The notes beneath the pieces were generated by a model. The model was not told where the DNA came from and did not search any database. It saw only the letters and a program-made list of their open reading frames with translations. The translations under genes were made by a program, and so were the position numbers. A stretch of DNA of 64,000 nucleotides. Source: Lysobacter sp. Root76. GTDB taxonomy: Bacteria; Pseudomonadota; Gammaproteobacteria; Xanthomonadales; Xanthomonadaceae. Shown one piece after another: positions 1 to 8,765 of this stretch; within the stretch, counting starts at the first letter, position 1, and the number at the start of each line of letters is the position of its first letter. The stretch lies in contig NZ_LMIK01000008.1 of assembly GCF_001428685.1 (NCBI RefSeq), positions 110,730 to 174,729 on the forward strand, given 5' to 3'.

Positions 1-1118
1 ACGCGCGACAGCGGATGGAATATGCGGTCGCGCAGCGCCGCGACGCGGTCGTACTCGGACTGGAACAAGGGCGTGAGCCAACGGCTCCACAAATGATAGA
101 TGCCGACATGCGCGCGACGTGTGCGCTGGTAGCCCGCCAGCGCATCGCCCAAGCTCGGCGCGCTGCGCAAGCTGTCGCGCAGGACCAGCGCATCCAGCAG
201 CGCCATATTCACGCCCTGCCCCAGCTGCGGGCTCATCGCGTGCGCGGCATCGCCCAGCAACACCGCGCGGCCGCGATGCCAGCGCCGGGCCACGGTGTCG
301 CGGTAGCGCGCCTGCGCCAGGCCTTCCGGCACCGCGGTATCGCGCAGGCGTTCGGCCGCTTGCGGCCACACCGCCGCGACGGCGCTGCGCCAGGCGCCCT
401 CGTCCTGGTTCGCGGCGCTGTCCAAAGCCGCCACCGGCAGGCTCCAGAAAAAACTCAGGCGCGGCGTGGCGTCGCCCGGGCGCGTCCCGACCGGCAGCAT
501 GCCGACCATGCGGCGCGTGCCGACGTAGCGCTGACGCAATTCATCCTGCCAGGCCCAATCGCCGCGCTCGACCAGGCACCACTGCGCGCCCCAGGGATAG
601 GGGCGGTCCAGCGCCGGCGGCGCGACGCTGCCGCGCAACAGCGAGGCCGCACCGTTGGCGACGATCACCAGGTCGTAGGGGCCGTGCTCGTCGCCATCGG
701 CGTCGCGCAGCAGGCCGTGCTCGTGATCGACCGCGACGATGCTGCGGCCGCAATGCACGCGCCGGCCTTCCTGCCAGGCCTCGTCGAGCAGCGCGAACAG
801 GGCGCCGCGTTGCAGGCCCAGCCCGAAATAGCGCCGGTGCAGTTCGCGGTAGCGCATGTCCATGACCGCGCGACCGGCCACGGTCTCGCCGTGCAGTCGC
901 CGCACCCGAGCGCCGTGCGCGAGCGCCGCGTCGAGCAGGCCCAGCTCCCAAAGCACGCTCAGGCCGGTGGGCTGGAGCAGGAAGCCCGCGCCGACCGGAC
1001 CGAGCACCGGCGCGCGCTCGAACACTTCGACCTGGTGGCCGTCGCGACTGAGCAGCAGCGCGGCCGCCTGGCCGCCGCTGCCGTAGCCGACGATGCCGAT
1101 GCGCAATGCGGCGCTCAT
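1..1118 (-). CDS. FAD-dependent monooxygenase (UbiH/salicylate-hydroxylase type), 3' end outside window
   Basis: Translation from the ATG at 1118 reads without a stop to the left edge, giving about 372 residues with the C-terminus missing. The N-terminus MSAALRIGIVGYGSGG contains a Rossmann GxGxxG-type dinucleotide site, followed by a segment (VFERAP) typical of the acidic end of beta2. Around residue 285, GDAAHAMSPQLGQGVN is the second FAD/ribityl motif (GD-H-P-GQG-N) of class A flavoprotein hydroxylases. The family uses NAD(P)H and O2 to hydroxylate aromatic or similar substrates; the substrate cannot be told from sequence. No neighbour suggests a pathway, because the next gene upstream is a separately terminated cold-shock gene. 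The family assignment is firm and the function open. Confidence 0.85.
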   Translation of the reverse strand, partial: MSAALRIGIVGYGSGGQAAALLLSRDGHQVEVFERAPVLGPVGAGFLLQPTGLSVLWELGLLDAALAHGARVRRLHGETVAGRAVMDMRYRELHRRYFGLGLQRGALFALLDEAWQEGRRVHCGRSIVAVDHEHGLLRDADGDEHGPYDLVIVANGAASLLRGSVAPPALDRPYPWGAQWCLVERGDWAWQDELRQRYVGTRRMVGMLPVGTRPGDATPRLSFFWSLPVAALDSAANQDEGAWRSAVAAVWPQAAERLRDTAVPEGLAQARYRDTVARRWHRGRAVLLGDAAHAMSPQLGQGVNMALLDALVLRDSLRSAPSLGDALAGYQRTRRAHVGIYHLWSRWLTPLFQSEYDRVAALRDRIFHPLSR

Positions 1119-1175
1119 GCGCCGTTCCAGAATTCGTGGCTCTTGACATCGCGACGCTCAAAAACGCGATACCAA

Positions 1176-1201
1176 GAAAAAGGCCCCGCCTGAGCGGGGC
1201 C
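1176..1201 (-). terminator. Intrinsic terminator of the cold-shock gene
   Basis: A GC-rich stem (ggccccgc / gcggggcc, loop ctga) is followed on the minus strand by a run of T. It lies about 70 bases after the cold-shock stop codon and before the monooxygenase start. Confidence 0.8.
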
Positions 1202-1269
1202 TTGGAAACAGTCCGAGTCGGATCGCGTCAGCGAGTGTCGAGTCTGCGAGGACCGGGCTAGCAAGTCGA

Positions 1270-1476
1270 TCACGCTGCAGGAGTCACTTCGGACGCTTGC
1301 GCACCCTTCGGACCCTGGGTCAGTTGATAACTGACGCGCTGGCCTTCCTGCAGGCTGCGAAATCCCTTCGCAGCAATAGCGGAGAAGTGGACGAATACAT
1401 CAGCGGTGCCATCTTCGGGCGAGATGAAGCCGAAGCCCTTGGCGTCGTTGAACCATTTCACGGTGCCGTACTGCAT
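1270..1476 (-). CDS. cspA: Cold-shock protein (CspA family)
   Basis: This 68-residue protein is a single cold-shock domain. RNP1 ([11 protein letters not shown]) is at about 14-24 and RNP2 (VFVHFSAI) at about 28-35, so it is a single-stranded RNA/DNA-binding chaperone of normal family length. The frame stays open to 1614, but I chose the internal ATG at 1476. The family begins right there ([10 protein letters not shown]), an AAGGA lies just upstream, and a good promoter at 1547-1577 would place the longer start outside the transcript. Whether it is cold-induced or constitutive cannot be seen. Confidence 0.93.
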   Translation of the reverse strand: MQYGTVKWFNDAKGFGFISPEDGTADVFVHFSAIAAKGFRSLQEGQRVSYQLTQGPKGAQASEVTPAA

Positions 1477-1546
1477 ATCCTTATTGACCTCATGCTGGAT
1501 GCGTTTGTCGTGCGCCATCGCGTCGGGGCGACCGAGACGCATCGCG

Positions 1547-1577
1547 AGTATATGCAAACTGAACAGGAGGATGACAA
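1547..1577 (-). promoter_or_regulatory. Predicted sigma-70 promoter of the cold-shock gene
   Basis: On the minus strand there is TTGTCA, a 19-base spacer, then TATACT, about 70 bases before the ATG at 1476. The spacer is slightly long, but both hexamers are close to consensus, which is rare in this GC-rich window. It implies a leader of about 60 bases. Confidence 0.55.
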
Positions 1578-1668
1578 GCGTCTGACCGATGATCGGCGAC
1601 GAGGCAAGCAACATTCGGCTGTCGCACCGGCGGACTGACGCAGAGCGTCAGAAAATTTGCGATGCCGA

Positions 1669-2442
1669 TCACTTTGCCAGCAGCGTGGCCAGCAGCTTGG
1701 GCAATTCGCCGGTGGCCGCGGCGACGTGATCGAGCACGTCCTGCAGCGTGATCACCTCGTCCGGATCCGGCCCTGCGCCGGCCGCCCAGTTGGCGACGAT
1801 CGCCAGGCAGGCGTAGTCCAGACCGAGCTCGCGCGCGAGCCCCGCTTCGGGCATGCCGGTCATGCCGACCAGGTCGCAGCCGTCGCGGCGCATGCGCGCG
1901 ATCTCGGCGCGCGTTTCCAGCCGCGGGCCCTGGGTCGCGCCGTAGCAACCGCTGTCGACCATCGCCACGCCGGCCTCGCGCGCGGCCTCGATCACCGCCT
2001 GACGCAGGCTGCGCGTGTAGGGTTCGCCGAAATCGACGTGCAGCACATCGCCGCCGCCGCGGCCTTCGCTGTCGACTTCGCACAGAGTCGAAATGCGGCC
2101 CCAGGTGTAGTCGATCAATTGGTCCGGGCAGGCCAGCACGCGCGGGCCGAAACGCTCGGTGATGCCGCCGACGGTGTTCAGCGCGAGCACGCGTTGCGCA
2201 CCCAGCGCCTGCAATGCGGCGAGGTTGGCGCGGTAGTTGATCAGGTGCGGCGGCAGCGAATGGCCTTCGCCGTGGCGGGCCAGGAACGCGACCCGGCGAC
2301 CGCCGAGCGTACCGACGCGGATCGGACCGGACGGCGCGCCGTAGCGCGTCAGCGGCTGATGCGTTTCCACGTCCTGCAGCGCGGCCAGCTGGTACAGACC
2401 GGTGCCGCCGATGACGGCCAGTTCGATGCGTGCGTCGCCCAT
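1669..2442 (-). CDS. mtnP: S-methyl-5'-thioinosine / thioadenosine phosphorylase
   Basis: This 257-residue PNP/MTAP-family phosphorylase cleaves methylthio-purine nucleosides with phosphate to free base and methylthioribose-1-phosphate, salvaging the spermidine-synthesis by-product. GGTGLY (12-17) is the N-terminal phosphate loop, RHGEGH (56-61) the second phosphate/sugar site, and GATQGPRLET followed by GMTGMPEA (about 165-200) the nucleoside-binding part. The start lies one base after the hpt stop, so the two are probably coupled. In Pseudomonas aeruginosa the equivalent gene beside nagZ prefers methylthioinosine. The shared nagZ context and the neighbouring hypoxanthine phosphoribosyltransferase make that substrate likely here too, which is inference. 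Confidence 0.85.
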   Translation of the reverse strand: MGDARIELAVIGGTGLYQLAALQDVETHQPLTRYGAPSGPIRVGTLGGRRVAFLARHGEGHSLPPHLINYRANLAALQALGAQRVLALNTVGGITERFGPRVLACPDQLIDYTWGRISTLCEVDSEGRGGGDVLHVDFGEPYTRSLRQAVIEAAREAGVAMVDSGCYGATQGPRLETRAEIARMRRDGCDLVGMTGMPEAGLARELGLDYACLAIVANWAAGAGPDPDEVITLQDVLDHVAAATGELPKLLATLLAK

Positions 2443-2443
2443 C

Positions 2444-3013
2444 TCAGTCCTTCAGCGCGTAGATCGCGGGCAGGTTGCGGCCCTGTTCGTGGTAGTCCAT
2501 GCCGTAGCCGAACACGTAGCGGTCCGGCACTTCCACGCCGACGTAGTCCGCGCAGATGCCGGGCACGCAGCGGTCGTGCGCCTTGACCGCGAGCGCGGCG
2601 ATGCGCACTTCGCTGGCGCCCTGCTCGCGGCACCATTCGCGGATCGCATGCAAGGTATGGCCTTCATCGAGGATGTCGTCGGCCAGCAGCACGCGGCGGC
2701 CGTTGAGCGGCGTGCCCGGACGATGCTTCCAGGTCAGTTCGCCGCCCGAGGTCGCACCGCGGTAGCGGGTCGCGTGCAGGTAGTCGAACTCCAGGTCCAG
2801 GCCGCGCTCGCCCAGTTCCATCGCCAGCTGCGCCGCGAACGGCAGGCCGCCGTGCATCACGGTCAGGTAGACCGGACGCTCGCCGGCGTAATCCTTGCGG
2901 ATGTCGCCGGCCATGCGCGCGATCGCCTGTTCGAGCGTCTTGCGATCGAACAGCAGATCGGCGTTCTCCAGCGCCGCGGCCAGGTCGGCGCCGTTGCCGG
3001 TCTTGGCGCTCAT
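2444..3013 (-). CDS. hpt: Hypoxanthine-guanine phosphoribosyltransferase
   Basis: This 189-residue type I phosphoribosyltransferase converts hypoxanthine or guanine plus PRPP to IMP or GMP. The PRPP loop VLLADDILDEGHTL is at 108-121. The C-terminal half carries the purine-specificity strand (YVGVEVPDRYVFGYGMDY). I chose the ATG at 3013, which overlaps the nagZ stop by one base (TGATG); the frame extends upstream only as read-through inside nagZ. Together with the phosphorylase downstream it would return the purine released from methylthionucleosides to the nucleotide pool. Confidence 0.93.
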   Translation of the reverse strand: MSAKTGNGADLAAALENADLLFDRKTLEQAIARMAGDIRKDYAGERPVYLTVMHGGLPFAAQLAMELGERGLDLEFDYLHATRYRGATSGGELTWKHRPGTPLNGRRVLLADDILDEGHTLHAIREWCREQGASEVRIAALAVKAHDRCVPGICADYVGVEVPDRYVFGYGMDYHEQGRNLPAIYALKD

Positions 3014-4008
3014 CAGGCCAGACCCTCGACGCGACCGCGGCTGGCGCCGTAGCGGGCATCGGCGAGCAGGCCGTCCCAACCCATCGCGCCACGGCCGATC
3101 AGGCCGGTCAGGGCCATGGTGTTGAGCTTGCGATCGGCGACCGCGGCCAGCGATTCGTCCACCAGATCCGGGTGGCAGACCAGGACCACGTCGCAGCCCG
3201 CGTCCAGGTGCGCATCGATACGCGCCTTGACGCCGCCGGCCGAGAACGCCGCCGCCATGCCGATGTCGTCGCTGAAGACCACACCGCGGAAGCCCATCTC
3301 CTTGCGCAGGATCTCTTCGATCCAGCGCTGCGAGTAACCGGCCGGCTCGGGCGCGATCTCCGGGTAGACCACGTGCGCCATCATCACCGCGTCGGCCTTG
3401 GCGTCGATGCCGGCGACGAACGGGATCAGATCGGTCGCGCGCATTTCGTCCAGGGTGCGGCGGTCGACGGCGTTGTCGAAGTGGGTGTCCTCGAGCACCG
3501 AACCGTGGCCCGGGAAATGCTTGAGGGTCGCAGCCATGCCGGCCGCATGCATGCCGCGCACGTAGGCGCGGGTGAATTCGGCGACCACCTGCGGGTCGGC
3601 GTCGAAGGCGCGGTCGCCGATGGCGAGGTTGCCGCGCCCCAGGTCGACCACCGGAGCGAAGCTGAGGTCGACGCCGCTGGCCTGCACTTCCTGCGCCATC
3701 AGCCAGGCGTGCTCTTCGGCCAGCTTCAGCGCCGCGGCGCTGTCGGTCGCGTACAGACGGCCGAAACCGTCCAGCGCCGGCAACGCGCTGTAGCCATCGC
3801 GGAAACGCTGCACGCGCCCGCCTTCCTGGTCGACGCAGATCAGTTGCGGACGCGGCGCGGCTGCGCGGATCGCGGCAGACAGCTCCGCGACCTGCGCCTT
3901 GGAGGCGAAGTTGCGGGTGAACAGGATCACGCCGGCGCAGGCATCGTGCTGCAACCAGTCGCGCTCTTGCGCGGTGAGTTCGGTACCGGCGACGCCGATC
4001 ACGAGCAT
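3013..4008 (-). CDS. nagZ: Beta-N-acetylhexosaminidase NagZ
   Basis: This 331-residue GH3 enzyme hydrolyses GlcNAc from anhydro-muropeptides in the cytoplasm during peptidoglycan recycling, a step that also generates the ligands sensed by AmpR-type beta-lactamase regulators. The signature KHFPGHGSVLEDTH is at 163-176, and the Asp nucleophile lies in VVFSDDIGM (about 243-251). Length matches single-domain proteobacterial NagZ. It is the first gene of a nagZ-hpt-phosphorylase run in which each start touches the previous stop. No signal peptide is present. Confidence 0.95.
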   Translation of the reverse strand: MLVIGVAGTELTAQERDWLQHDACAGVILFTRNFASKAQVAELSAAIRAAAPRPQLICVDQEGGRVQRFRDGYSALPALDGFGRLYATDSAAALKLAEEHAWLMAQEVQASGVDLSFAPVVDLGRGNLAIGDRAFDADPQVVAEFTRAYVRGMHAAGMAATLKHFPGHGSVLEDTHFDNAVDRRTLDEMRATDLIPFVAGIDAKADAVMMAHVVYPEIAPEPAGYSQRWIEEILRKEMGFRGVVFSDDIGMAAAFSAGGVKARIDAHLDAGCDVVLVCHPDLVDESLAAVADRKLNTMALTGLIGRGAMGWDGLLADARYGASRGRVEGLA

Positions 4009-4163
4009 GCGGGGACTCCTAGCGGGTATGGCTGCGCTGACTGCGCAGGGGCCATTGTCTCGCAGAAGCCGCTACAGGCGTAGCCCGGACCCGATACGGC
4101 GGGCGCGGATGGGTTTTCAGGCCCGTTTCACGAAATCGCAACGAAAACCGGCGCCGCGTCCGC

Positions 4164-4679
4164 TCAGGGCGCCTCGCCCGAGCGCTCGTCCGCGTTCCAG
4201 CGCGCATAGGGCCGCGTGGCCAGGGCCAGATTGTAGTAGCGCGCGGCATCGGTGACCTCGCGGCCCAGCCAGTCCGGACGCGCGTAGGCCTCGTCGGCGT
4301 GCGTGAGTTCGAGCTCGGCCACCACCAGCCCGGCGTTGTCGCCCAGGAATTCGTCGACCTCCCATAGGTGGCCCTGGTGCTCGACGTAGTGACGGCGCTT
4401 GTCGATGGCGCCGCCGGTGCACAGCGCCATCAGCGCGCGAGCGTCTTCGACCGGGATCGGATAGTCGAACTCCTGCCGGGTATGGCCGAGCTCGCGCGAC
4501 TTCAGATTGAGGTAGGCCGCATCGCCGGCGATGCGCACGCGCACCGAGGCCTTCATCGCCCCGCTGTCGAGCACGGCCAGGTCGTTGAGATAACCCTGCG
4601 CCATCGCCACCGTTTCGCGCGCGGCGTCGCGCCAGCCGTCGCCCGTCACCAAAAACTTGCGCTCGATCTCGATACCCAT
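4164..4679 (-). CDS. CYTH-domain protein (triphosphatase / class IV cyclase fold)
   Basis: This 171-residue protein opens with MGIEIERKFLV, the ExExK signature of CYTH triphosphate-tunnel enzymes. Further tunnel residues are visible as KASVRVRIAGDAAYLNLKS, EFDYPIPVEDA and ELTHADE. Short bacterial members usually hydrolyse inorganic triphosphate, and a minority make cAMP. Nothing here separates the two, and there is no CHAD domain. It stands alone, 155 bases from nagZ and with the same orientation. Confidence 0.85.
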   Translation of the reverse strand: MGIEIERKFLVTGDGWRDAARETVAMAQGYLNDLAVLDSGAMKASVRVRIAGDAAYLNLKSRELGHTRQEFDYPIPVEDARALMALCTGGAIDKRRHYVEHQGHLWEVDEFLGDNAGLVVAELELTHADEAYARPDWLGREVTDAARYYNLALATRPYARWNADERSGEAP

Positions 4680-5171
4680 CGTCCACCTGTGCGATACGTC
4701 GGATACGCGAGGGCGAAAATCCGAGGCCGCGATTCTATCGCTTGCGCGGATGTTCGCGCGCGCGCCGCGCGGAATCCAGCGCGGCCCTCGCCTGTGGGCG
4801 GGAACCGAATGGAATCGCGAATCGATAGGCAGCGTCGCGCGAGCCCGATCGCGACCTCACGAAGTACCGTCGCGCATGCCGCGCGCGCCAAAGACGGAAG
4901 CGAGCGAGCCGCGCAGTCCAGCGGCGAACCGCGCTTCGCGCCGCGCCTGCGAGCCGCGCCCATATGAGGGATTTCCCCTAGAACCCGGCGGGATTTCCAT
5001 GAACAGGGGAACCTGACTGGCAGTTAGGTGCCGCTTATGTGCCTTTGGTGTGCCTTCCGTATTCACGATCGGCACCGGCTGCCGCAACGCAGCAAACGCC
5101 CGGTTTTTTTCCCGCTACATTCAGCCGCAGCCGTCCTCTGCCTGGGCGGCCTCAACGGGGTCCATAGCCTT
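4680..5171. other. Intergenic region between CYTH gene and secreted protease
   Basis: About 490 bases hold no convincing gene. The right half (about 4970-5130) is less GC-rich than the rest, with short direct repeats (two copies of tgtgcctt near 5036-5060). It is the likely promoter region for the protease; I could not fix a -35/-10 pair. Confidence 0.5.
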
Positions 5172-6548
<1,377 letters not shown>

Positions 6549-6569
6549 ATCCGCACCGGCGCAACGAAA

Positions 6570-6596
6570 GAACCCGGCTGCGGCCGGGTTCTCTTT
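6570..6596 (+). terminator. Terminator after the S8 protease
   Basis: The stem gaacccggc / gccgggttc with loop tgcg is followed by tcttt, 22 bases after the stop. It sits between convergent genes. Confidence 0.75.
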
Positions 6597-6615
6597 GCGA
6601 TATGACGGGCCCGGA

Positions 6616-7962
6616 TCAGGGCTCGAACAAGGCGATCGATTCCACGTGCGCGGTGTGCGGGAACATGTCCATCACCCCCGCCGCGCGCAGCTTCCAACCC
6701 TTCTCGCGCACCAGATACCCCGCATCGCGCGCCAGCGAAGCCGGATGGCAGCTGACATAGACGATGCGCTTGAACTGCTTCAGGGGCAGCTGGGTGAGGA
6801 CGAAATCGGCGCCCGAGCGCGGCGGATCCAGCAACAGGCGATCGAAGCCTTCGCGCATCCAGGCCTCGCTGCTCAGGTCCTTGCCCAGGTCGGCGGCGTA
6901 GAACTTGGCGTTGCCCAGCCCGTTGCGCTCGGCGTTTTCGCGCGCACGCCTGACCAGGCCGGCCTCGCCTTCCACGCCCACCACTTCGCGCACGCTGCGC
7001 GCCAGCGGCAGGGTGAAGTTGCCCAGGCCCGCGAACAGATCGAGCACGCGGTCCTCGGGCTGCGGCGCCAGCAGATCCAGGGCGTGCTGGATCATGCGGC
7101 CGTTGAGGCCGGCGTTGACCTGGATGAAGTCCAGCGGCCGGAACGTCAGTTCCAGGTTCCACTGCGGCAGCGTGAACGCAAGCCGCGGATCGGCCGGCCA
7201 CAGCGGGTGCACGCTGTCGACGCCACCGGGCTGCAGGAATACCGCGAACCGGTGCTGCTGGGCGAAGGCGACGATGGCCGCGCGGTCGGATTCCGACAAC
7301 GGCGCCAGATGGCGGAACGTCAGCGCCACACCGCTGTGCGCATTGCCGTGGCCGTCGTCGGGCATGGCGTCGCCGGCGATGAATTCGATCTGCGGAATCT
7401 CGCGCCGAGCCTGCAGCCCGTCGACCAACGCCGCCAAGGCGGTGATCTGGTCGCCGATCTGCGGAATCACCGTCTCGCAGCGCGCGATGTCGGCGACGAA
7501 GCGCGGATCGGTTTCGCGGAAGCCGACCAGGGTCTTGTCCTTCTTCTCGACCCGTCGCACCGAGAAGCGGCCCTTGCGGCGGTAGCCCCAGGCCGAATCG
7601 GTCAGCGCCGGCAGCACGCGCTCGGGCGCGACATGGCCGATCCGCTCGAGGTTGTCGAGCAGCACGCGCTGCTTGGCCACGATCTGGCGATCCTCGGCCA
7701 AATGCTGCAAAGCGCAGCCGCCGCAGGTGCCGAAGTGCCGGCAACGCGGGGCGACGCGGTCGGCGGACGCCTCCAGCACCTCCAGCGTCACCGCTTCGTC
7801 GAAGCTGCGCGAGCGCGCGGTCTGTTTGGCCATCACGCGTTCGCCGGGCAAGGCGCCGGCAACGAAGATCGCTTTACCGTCCGGGCGTCGACCGACGCCA
7901 CGGCCATCGTGGGTGAAGTCGGTGATCGCGACTTCGAAGGGGGTTTGATCGATGCGGGCCAC
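6616..7962 (-). CDS. rlmD: 23S rRNA (uracil-1939-C5)-methyltransferase RlmD
   Basis: The protein has 448 residues. An N-terminal TRAM domain (about 1-60) is followed by an iron-sulphur site (Cys74, Cys80, Cys83 in CRHFGTCGGC, plus a Cys near 163). A SAM-dependent methyltransferase domain then carries DLFAGLGNFTLPLA and the catalytic Cys in YVSCHPASLARD near residue 400. The reaction is m5U1939 formation in 23S rRNA. No close operon partner is seen: the lipoprotein gene upstream is separated by about 160 bases and a hairpin. Confidence 0.94.
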   Translation of the reverse strand: MARIDQTPFEVAITDFTHDGRGVGRRPDGKAIFVAGALPGERVMAKQTARSRSFDEAVTLEVLEASADRVAPRCRHFGTCGGCALQHLAEDRQIVAKQRVLLDNLERIGHVAPERVLPALTDSAWGYRRKGRFSVRRVEKKDKTLVGFRETDPRFVADIARCETVIPQIGDQITALAALVDGLQARREIPQIEFIAGDAMPDDGHGNAHSGVALTFRHLAPLSESDRAAIVAFAQQHRFAVFLQPGGVDSVHPLWPADPRLAFTLPQWNLELTFRPLDFIQVNAGLNGRMIQHALDLLAPQPEDRVLDLFAGLGNFTLPLARSVREVVGVEGEAGLVRRARENAERNGLGNAKFYAADLGKDLSSEAWMREGFDRLLLDPPRSGADFVLTQLPLKQFKRIVYVSCHPASLARDAGYLVREKGWKLRAAGVMDMFPHTAHVESIALFEP

Positions 7963-8078
7963 AGCTGCTGGCAGGAATCAAAGGCCGCGCATTGTCGCAG
8001 ATGCGGGCCGGCGCTGCCGGACTCCCGGTTCCGACGCGGAAGCGCCCTGTCCATGCCGTCGCCCCTGCCCCCAAACGC

Positions 8079-8105
8079 GAACGGCCCGCACCGGGCGGGC
8101 CGTTC
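8079..8105 (-). terminator. Hairpin after the DUF1318 lipoprotein gene
   Basis: The stem gaacggcccgc / gcgggccgttc (11 bp, loop accgg) lies 17 bases past the stop codon. The T tail on the minus strand is short, so it may be a weak intrinsic terminator. Confidence 0.5.
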
Positions 8106-8121
8106 GTTGCGGTGGCGGGGC

Positions 8122-8730
8122 TTACTTCTGCTTCCAGCCGCCGCCGGCGTCCTGGTACCACCAGCCGCCGCGGGCGCTGTCGATCCACTGGCGCGCGAAC
8201 ACCTTGCGGATCTGCGGCTCCCACTCCGGATGGCCGTTGGCGACCGCAACCTCGCGGTAAACCGCGGCCGAATCGCGGTTCTGGTCGGCGACCGCCTGAT
8301 TCACGCCGACCCGCTCGGCGAGCGGAATCTTGGCCGCGTCGCGCACGTCGATGCTGCCGTCGTTGCCGAAACCGAGCGCGCCGGAATCGAAGTGCGCGCG
8401 CAGCTGACCGTCGAAGCGGCCCTTCATGCGCGCCTGGATGGCCTGGATCGCCGGGGTCTTGATGGTGATGTCCGGGCTCGACTGCGCGTAGGCGCTGCCG
8501 ATGCCGACCAGCGACAGCCAGTCGATGCGCGGCGCCAGCGAGGCGCTCTGTCCGCCCGGCTTCGGGGTCGGTGACGGCGCCGGCGCGCTCGATTGGGCGT
8601 CGTCGCCGATCACCTTCTCGACGAACTCCTTGGCCGCTTCCTTGGCCTCGGCGGCCGGGAAGTACACATTGATCGTGACGCAGGCCGTAAGCATCACGGC
8701 GGCGACCGGCAAACCCATCCAACGGCGCAT
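8122..8730 (-). CDS. DUF1318 (YdbL-family) lipoprotein, possibly a YnbE-YdbL merger
   Basis: The protein has 202 residues. The lipobox LTAC places the lipidated Cys at 17. The start of the mature protein (CVTINVYFPAAEAKEAA) resembles the small lipoprotein YnbE in its TINxx motif. After a Ser/Pro-rich linker (about 46-70), the C-terminal half is YdbL-like (DUF1318), ending with NGHPEWEPQIRKVFARQW and GWWYQD. In E. coli, YdbH, YnbE and YdbL act together in phospholipid movement to the outer membrane. Here the YdbH-like gene is immediately upstream (35 bases) with no separate ynbE between. The DUF1318 call is from memory of the family and the merger is inference. Confidence 0.75.
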   Translation of the reverse strand: MRRWMGLPVAAVMLTACVTINVYFPAAEAKEAAKEFVEKVIGDDAQSSAPAPSPTPKPGGQSASLAPRIDWLSLVGIGSAYAQSSPDITIKTPAIQAIQARMKGRFDGQLRAHFDSGALGFGNDGSIDVRDAAKIPLAERVGVNQAVADQNRDSAAVYREVAVANGHPEWEPQIRKVFARQWIDSARGGWWYQDAGGGWKQK

Positions 8731-8765
8731 GTTCGTTTCCTTTTGAAGAATGTTCTACGACGGGT

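Noticed and set aside
1477-1614. 46-residue N-terminal extension of the cold-shock protein with a hydrophobic stretch
   Set aside because: It would start upstream of a near-consensus promoter, and the family begins exactly at the internal ATG with a ribosome site.
5040-5075. CRP/Clp-like site (TGTG...TTCAC) upstream of the S8 protease
   Set aside because: The half-sites are spaced eight rather than six bases apart and only one half is good, so it is not a supported site.
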